Assembly: GCA_944384815.1 (NCBI GenBank)
Contig: CALWUW010000002.1
Span: 1-64,000 of the forward strand
Source of the DNA: an uncultured Clostridia bacterium
Lineage (GTDB): Bacteria > Bacillota > Clostridia > Oscillospirales > Acutalibacteraceae
Length of the DNA stretch: 64,000 nt
Direction: 5' to 3'
This document shows, in pieces, positions 59,878 to 64,000 of this stretch (position 1 is the stretch's first letter; every line of letters begins with the position of its first letter). A model generated the notes under the pieces. It saw only the letters and a list, made by a program, of their open reading frames with translations. It made no database searches and had not been told where the DNA came from. The translations under genes and the position numbers were made by a program.

Positions 59878-59900
59878 TAATTGAAAACGGGAGATGCGAT

Positions 59901-60752
59901 ATGGAGAAAAAAATTATCAATCAGGTTTTTGATGAAGAGCGAGCCCTTTATCATTTGGAAAACGGAGAGGTAGAGGACTGTACATTTGCAGGACCTAAAG
60001 ATGGAGAGTCTGCACTTAAAGAAGCGAGAAATGTTCGACTTTTGAATTGTTCCTTTTCTCTTCGCTATCCTTTGTGGCATGCAAAAGGATACACCCTTTT
60101 ACATTCTTCAATGGATGAGAAAACCAGAGCCCCTATTTGGTATGCAGAAAATGGGGAGATCCAGGATTGTACAATCCATGGTGTAAAATGTTTGCGGGAG
60201 TGCCAGAACACAACTCTTCGGCAATGTAAAGTTGTTTCTCCCGAATTTGGCTGGAGATGCCGCAATGTACATATCATTGACTGTGATATGGAGTCGGAAT
60301 ATTTTCTCTTTGAATGTGAAAATGTGGATATTGAACGTTTGAAGATGCGTGGAAAATACTCCTTCCAGTACATTCGGAATATGAAGATTCGTGATTCTGT
60401 GCTGGATACGAAAGACGCATTTTGGCATAGTGAAAATGTTACGGTGGAGAATTCCGTAGTGAAAGGTGAATATTTGGGATGGTTCTCCAAAGGGCTGACG
60501 TTGATCAACTGCAAAATTATCGGCACCCAGCCTCTTTGCTACTGTGAGAATTTAAAACTGATCAACTGCACTATGGAAGGAACTGACCTTTCTTTTGAAT
60601 ATTCGGACGTGGAAGCAGATATTCAAGGAGATATTCTTTCTGTAAAAAATCCCAGGTCCGGGAAAATTGTGGCAGACAGTGTGGGAGAGATCATTCACGA
60701 AGATCCTGTAATGGAATGTACAGGGGAAGTGATCCTTCGAAATAAGGAGTAA
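59901..60752 (+). CDS. DUF3737 family protein (right-handed beta-helix)
   Basis: 283 residues built from repeated short strands of the type xxCxVxxx, as in ENVTVENSVVKGEYLGWF, consistent with a parallel beta-helix. FDEERALYHLENGEVEDCTFAGP is the typical family start. No signal peptide is visible, so it is probably cytoplasmic. Function unknown. GGGAGATG lies upstream. A very good terminator follows. Confidence 0.88.
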   Translation: MEKKIINQVFDEERALYHLENGEVEDCTFAGPKDGESALKEARNVRLLNCSFSLRYPLWHAKGYTLLHSSMDEKTRAPIWYAENGEIQDCTIHGVKCLRECQNTTLRQCKVVSPEFGWRCRNVHIIDCDMESEYFLFECENVDIERLKMRGKYSFQYIRNMKIRDSVLDTKDAFWHSENVTVENSVVKGEYLGWFSKGLTLINCKIIGTQPLCYCENLKLINCTMEGTDLSFEYSDVEADIQGDILSVKNPRSGKIVADSVGEIIHEDPVMECTGEVILRNKE

Positions 60753-60776
60753 TTTCCCAACTTGTCGATATACGGT

Positions 60777-60817
60777 AAAAACTACCGACGGAGCTAAGGC
60801 TCCGTCGGTAGTTTTAT
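60777..60817 (+). terminator. Intrinsic terminator after the DUF3737 gene
   Basis: AAAACTACCGACGGAGC and its complement (17 bp) with a TAAG loop, then TTTT. Confidence 0.92.
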
Positions 60818-60835
60818 ACCTTATAGGCTGATTGT

Positions 60836-60899
60836 TTCTTCGGTTAAGATACTGTACGCCGTCAGATTTTCCCATGAATACATGACTGCATTCTGCCAT
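60836..60899 (-). pseudogene. Stub of a small phage structural-region gene
   Basis: ATG at 60897-60899, preceded by GAGGTGG. It begins MAECSHVFMGKSDGVQ, similar to the start of small phage zinc-ribbon proteins (xHxFxGKxDGVxC) that follow minor capsid genes, and then loses resemblance before entering the DUF3737 terminator. Together with the genes at 61063 and 61239 it marks a prophage remnant read on the minus strand. Confidence 0.35.
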
Positions 60900-60929
60900 T
60901 GTGCCACCTCTTTCTTAAAAATAGGCATG

Positions 60930-60952
60930 AAGAAACCACCCTGTTTGGGTGG
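60930..60952 (-). terminator. Terminator-like hairpin in the prophage remnant
   Basis: On the minus strand CCACCC-AAACA-GGGTGG is followed by TTTCTT. It lies between the immunity gene and the gene stub. Between it and the immunity gene stop there is a coherent 33-codon frame without a start codon (about 60960-61062), probably another remnant. Confidence 0.5.
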
Positions 60953-61062
60953 CGAAGTTTAATATAAAAAGGCACGTGACATCTTTTCGCCAGCCATCGC
61001 CAGCCTTTCACCCTGAATACGACACTTAGCTTCTTGCGCTTCAATGTCCGCCGCCTTTTCGA

Positions 61063-61242
61063 CTATAACAATTCTATTTTTGCAATTTCGCTTTCTAATA
61101 TTTCATAATCGCCAATATAAATACAAGCTTCTTCCGGTTCGTTGTCAAGTTCTGAAGTATACTGATACGCTGTCCCTGATATTTCTTCTCCATCTGCAAG
61201 TGTGATTTTTACTTTTTTACCTTCTGCTTCCCACAAATTCAT
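61063..61242 (-). CDS. Small immunity-type protein, partner of the phage-borne type 50 toxin
   Basis: 59 residues, intact. The ATG is at 61240-61242 with a perfect AAGGAGG seven bases upstream, and it overlaps the stop of the toxin frame in ATGA, so the two were translationally coupled. The protein starts MNLWEAEGKKVKITLADG and continues with YTSELDNEPEE, an acidic, Sm-like small beta protein of a kind usually found directly after polymorphic toxin genes and presumed to neutralise them. The toxin gene is now broken, so this gene is an orphan, possibly protective against related toxins. Confidence 0.72.
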   Translation of the reverse strand: MNLWEAEGKKVKITLADGEEISGTAYQYTSELDNEPEEACIYIGDYEILESEIAKIELL

Positions 61243-62122
61243 GTATCTTTCCTCCTTGCCGGAACAATGTGAGTTCCTTTTTTACTATAATGAATAGACA
61301 CGGTATTAGTTGAAAATGTTTCGCCAGTATGATTATTGATGTAAACTCCAATATCGTCGGGTAATGTTATGAATTCTTTGTTATTCCATTCCCACTGACC
61401 TGTTTTTTTATTTAATCGGATTTCTCCTGTTCCGTGATATTTATCAACAAGTTCCTGAGCGGTATTAGAATCACCATAAATATAGCTTTTGCCTTTCTTG
61501 TAGTCTTTTGATTCTTTAATATGTTAATTTTGCTTGCCAGCATTTTTTTTTGGGCGTTGCGTCTGACTTTATTAGTTCCCGAGTTTCAGCAATCTTTTCC
61601 TGTTTCTGCTTTTCTAGTTCCAATACCTGTAAGCGTTTTGCTTCTTCTTGTACCGCTTTCGCTGCTTCCGCCTGTTTTACCGCCGCTGCAGCCTTACTGC
61701 TTACGCTTTTATTATACGCATACACCTGCGTTCTATCAAGCCGTTTTGTGCGGCCTGTTTCTTTGCAAAAGGCATTATAGTTTGCTTGCTTTTCCTTGAT
61801 TTTTGCTGCTTCTTTGGCAAAGCCTTCTTTATCGCCGGCAGCGTCCAGCATAGCGGCTTTTTGCTTGGTATAACGAATCTCTCTTTCCAGTCTGCGCTGT
61901 TCCTGGGATTCCCGGTATATGCGGTCGTTTTCTTCTTTATTTTCTTCCGGTGGATCCCGAGGAATGGAGACGCCGGGAATAATTGTAATAGGATGGTGCC
62001 CGCAGCTAATTCCAAACAAACCAGCCGGCTTTCCGTAACTGGTAGAAAAAATAGGGGAGTAGCGATGCCGCTTTCCTTCACCGTCTGTAAAAGTGCCGCT
62101 TTTAATTTTTCTTACTTGCGTT
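61239..62122 (-). pseudogene. Broken phage minor capsid protein with C-terminal type 50 polymorphic toxin domain
   Basis: The minus frame from about 62122 to 61516 reads like the C-terminal half of phage minor capsid protein 2: TSYGKPAGLFGISCGHHP, then a long charged helical part with ESQEQRRLEREIR and TKRLDRTQVYAYNKS. At a run of nine A (61543-61551) the frame shifts. Dropping one A gives NAGKQN and then a TAA (61524-61526). Beyond it 94 codons (61523-61239) read HIKESKDYKKGKSYIYGD to KKGTHIVPARR, the type 50 toxin domain (Ntox50, RNase-like in the BECR group as I recall). Upstream parts of the phage are missing. Two lesions make it non-functional. Confidence 0.7.
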
Positions 62123-62144
62123 TATAGGGAAAATGTGGTATGCT
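62116..62144 (+). promoter_or_regulatory. Promoter of the sodium:solute symporter gene
   Basis: TTGCGT (62116-62121), 17-base spacer, TATGCT (62139-62144), partly inside the old phage sequence. Transcription would start in the inverted repeat just downstream. Confidence 0.45.
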
Positions 62145-62181
62145 TTACTCATTTAAATCATCGAAGGTTTAAATGAGTAAA
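62144..62181 (+). promoter_or_regulatory. Palindromic operator candidate before the symporter gene
   Basis: TTTACTCATTTAAA and its perfect complement are separated by ten bases. The left arm overlaps the -10 end and start site, the classic place for a repressor; an RNA hairpin in the leader is the alternative. The symporter ATG follows at 62199. Confidence 0.5.
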
Positions 62182-62198
62182 AGAAACGAGGGAAGAAC

Positions 62199-63704
62199 AT
62201 GGGAAAAGCGGAAACTTTATGGCTGGTAATCGCGGTATACGTTCTATTTATGTTGGCTGTGGGCATTCTAAATTCCAAAAACACAAAGGGAATGGCGGCC
62301 TTTACAGTAGGTGGACGGAATGCGGGAGCATGGATCTCGGCCCTATCTTACGGAACGGCTTATTTTTCGGCTGTGATGTTTATTGGATATTCCGGAGGCT
62401 CCGGGTGGAGTTTTGGCCTTTGGTCTGTTTTAGTAGGAATCGGGAATGCTGTTTTTGGTTCACTGTTGGCTTGGCTTGTTTTAGCCGGAAGAACAAGAGA
62501 GATCACTCGGAGGCTTCATATTAAGTCCATGCCCCAATTTTTTTCCATGCGATACAGAAGCAAGGGGATGAAATCATTTTCCTGTGTGGTGATCTTCCTT
62601 TTTTTGCTTCCGTATTCCGCATCGGTTTATAAGGGACTGACCAGCATTTGTGCGTTGTTGCTGGGGATAGACGAAACCGTGTGTATGATTATGATTGCGG
62701 CTGCCTCTGCGGTAGTATTGGTGCTGGGAGGTTATATGGCGGCGCTTAAAGCCGACTTTATGCAGGGAATCGTAATGATGTTCGGTGTTGCCCTCTTGAT
62801 CATTAAAGTGATCACCAGCCCTACGGTGGGCGGATTTTCGCAAGGCATCCAGAAAATGGGGGAGTATATGCAAACCCATCAAATGCTTCCTTTAACACCG
62901 GAAGCAACGGTTTCTTTGCTGGCAACACTGCTGATGACCAGTTTCGGTACTTGGGGACTGCCGCAGATGGTCCATAAATATTATGGAATTCGGGATGAAA
63001 AGGAAGTGCGTCGGGGAACAGTTATCTCCACATTGTTTGCGCTTTTGGTAGCCGGAGGCGGATACTGGATCGGTTCTTATTCTCACCTGTTTTTTGGAGA
63101 GACTATGCCGGAAGGGGGAAAAGATTACATTATCCCCAACATGCTGCTGCAAGCCAATCTGCCGGATATTTTGGTGGGAATTGTTCTGGTTTTGTTGATT
63201 TCCGCCTCGGTTTCTACCTTATCCAGCATTACTCTGACAGCATGCTCTACGGTGTCTATGGATTTGATCCGGGAGCGGGCTAAAGGGAAAATAACAGATG
63301 AGCAAACGGCCACAGTGACACGGTTGTTATGCTTGGTTTTTGTGGTGGGATCTTATCTCATCGCCAATTATCCCACACCTATTTTGGAGATGATGTCCTA
63401 TTCCTGGGGAATTTTATCCGGAACTTTTTTAGCTCCTTATGCTTTGGCTTTGTATTGGAAAGGAATCAATCGAGCCGGGGCATGGGCAGGAATGATCAGC
63501 GGATTTTTAACCGCCTTTTTACCTGCGGCGCTTTCCGGATTTAAAACACCCAACGGTCCTTTGTATGCTTGCGCAGCCATGGGGATTTCTTTATTGGCAT
63601 GTATATTGGTAAGTAAATTGGCGGAGAAGAAAAAGTGGAAGAGCGGAGAAAGGGAAACAGATTTCTATACGGCATCTTTAGAAGAATGGAAAATGAAGCA
63701 ATAA
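62199..63704 (+). CDS. Sodium:solute symporter family transporter
   Basis: 501 residues with about 13 membrane helices. FTVGGRNAGAWISALSYGTAYFSA (about 35-58) is the SSS start with the sodium-site region, and SASVSTLSSITLTACSTVSMDLI (about 330-352) the second family signature. Likely a Na+-driven importer of a small organic solute (sugar acid, amino acid, pantothenate or similar); the substrate is not evident. GAGGGAAG precedes the ATG. A cytoplasmic tail ends the protein. Confidence 0.92.
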   Translation: MGKAETLWLVIAVYVLFMLAVGILNSKNTKGMAAFTVGGRNAGAWISALSYGTAYFSAVMFIGYSGGSGWSFGLWSVLVGIGNAVFGSLLAWLVLAGRTREITRRLHIKSMPQFFSMRYRSKGMKSFSCVVIFLFLLPYSASVYKGLTSICALLLGIDETVCMIMIAAASAVVLVLGGYMAALKADFMQGIVMMFGVALLIIKVITSPTVGGFSQGIQKMGEYMQTHQMLPLTPEATVSLLATLLMTSFGTWGLPQMVHKYYGIRDEKEVRRGTVISTLFALLVAGGGYWIGSYSHLFFGETMPEGGKDYIIPNMLLQANLPDILVGIVLVLLISASVSTLSSITLTACSTVSMDLIRERAKGKITDEQTATVTRLLCLVFVVGSYLIANYPTPILEMMSYSWGILSGTFLAPYALALYWKGINRAGAWAGMISGFLTAFLPAALSGFKTPNGPLYACAAMGISLLACILVSKLAEKKKWKSGERETDFYTASLEEWKMKQ

Positions 63705-63710
63705 AGGAAG

Positions 63711-63746
63711 AAAAAAGGATCGCAGAAACAACCTGCGATCCTTTTG
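63711..63746 (+). terminator. Intrinsic terminator after the symporter gene
   Basis: AAAAGGATCGCAG and its complement (13 bp) with a seven-base loop, ending in TTTT. Confidence 0.87.
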
Positions 63747-63834
63747 TGGTGGAAGGGATTGAAGCGAATTTACAAAATGTGCTATAGTAACGAAAGATAC
63801 ATATTGTTTTTCATAGTCGATATGGGGGAGTTCT

Positions 63835-64000
63835 ATGCTAAAAGACGATTTTGAAAAAATCAAAAATTATATGGAGCTTTGTATGAAAGACAGTGCTCAC
63901 GATCAGGAGCATGTTTTTCGTGTTTTGTCTATAGCCTTGGATATTGCTGCAACGGAGGAAAGTACGGAAAAAGATATCTTAATCGCAGCTTGTCTTCTGC
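63835..64000 (+). CDS. HD-domain hydrolase, N-terminal part
   Basis: 55 residues before the window ends. GGGGGAG stands four bases before the ATG. MLKDDFEKIKNYMELCMKD is followed by HDQEHVFRVLSIALDIA, the start of the HD metal-dependent phosphohydrolase fold (first metal His in HDxEHVxRV). Substrate unknown; the frame continues beyond the edge. Confidence 0.75.
   Translation, partial: MLKDDFEKIKNYMELCMKDSAHDQEHVFRVLSIALDIAATEESTEKDILIAACLL

Overview
This window looks like chromosome from an anaerobic, endospore-forming Firmicute of class Clostridia, probably an Oscillospirales/Ruminococcaceae relative. The support is a complete spoIIIAA-AH locus, a yunB-like sporulation gene, an ispH gene fused in frame to ribosomal protein S1, a DUF5685-DnaJ-membrane protein trio, AGGAGG-type ribosome binding sites, frequent TTG/GTG starts and ATGA stop/start overlaps. 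The taxon is an inference; no rRNA or tRNA gene was seen.

Layout. 1-5.2 kb: surface-polysaccharide genes, with three minus-strand genes (nucleotide-sugar dehydrogenase running off the left edge, sugar-1-phosphate transferase, PLP aminotransferase) facing away from a membrane-bound nucleotide-sugar 4,6-dehydratase. 5.5-11.4 kb: an accessory cassette in which a small secreted protein and a lipoprotein are encoded twice around an ABC-2 exporter (two permeases and an ATPase). The second copy ends in an 18-codon stub of the first permease, so a tandem duplication of about 1.75 kb is readable in the sequence. 11.5-20.3 kb: uvrB-uvrA with a candidate LexA box, a split chromate transporter, a 43-codon membrane peptide, and DUF5685/DnaJ/membrane genes. 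20.6-26.8 kb: an RpiR-type regulator, an HI0933-type flavoprotein, cmk, two plsC-like acyltransferases and ispH-rpsA. 26.9-40 kb: yunB, ligA, lysA, spoIIIAA-AH, then nusB, an M22/Kae1-like gene, xseA, xseB and ispA. 40-47 kb: murA, walJ-like, rlmH, gdhA (minus), glnA and dapF. 47.3-58.8 kb: carAB, purC, purB, purA, glmS and guaA. 58.9-64 kb: a DsbA-like protein, DUF3737, a decayed prophage fragment (minor capsid/type-50 toxin pseudogene, an intact small immunity-type gene and a phage gene stub), a sodium:solute symporter with a palindromic operator, and the start of an HD hydrolase gene.

The genes mostly work in housekeeping pathways: nucleotide supply (carAB, pur, guaA, cmk), glutamine/glutamate metabolism (gdhA, glnA, carA, glmS, guaA), cell-wall precursors (glmS, murA, dapF, ispA, ispH), DNA repair and sporulation. 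The accessory parts worth attention are the duplicated secreted-protein/lipoprotein/ABC cassette and the phage toxin-immunity remnant. Leader terminators just upstream of nusB, glnA and carA suggest that premature termination may be used for control. All motif positions and promoter spacings were read by eye; no database or folding search was run.
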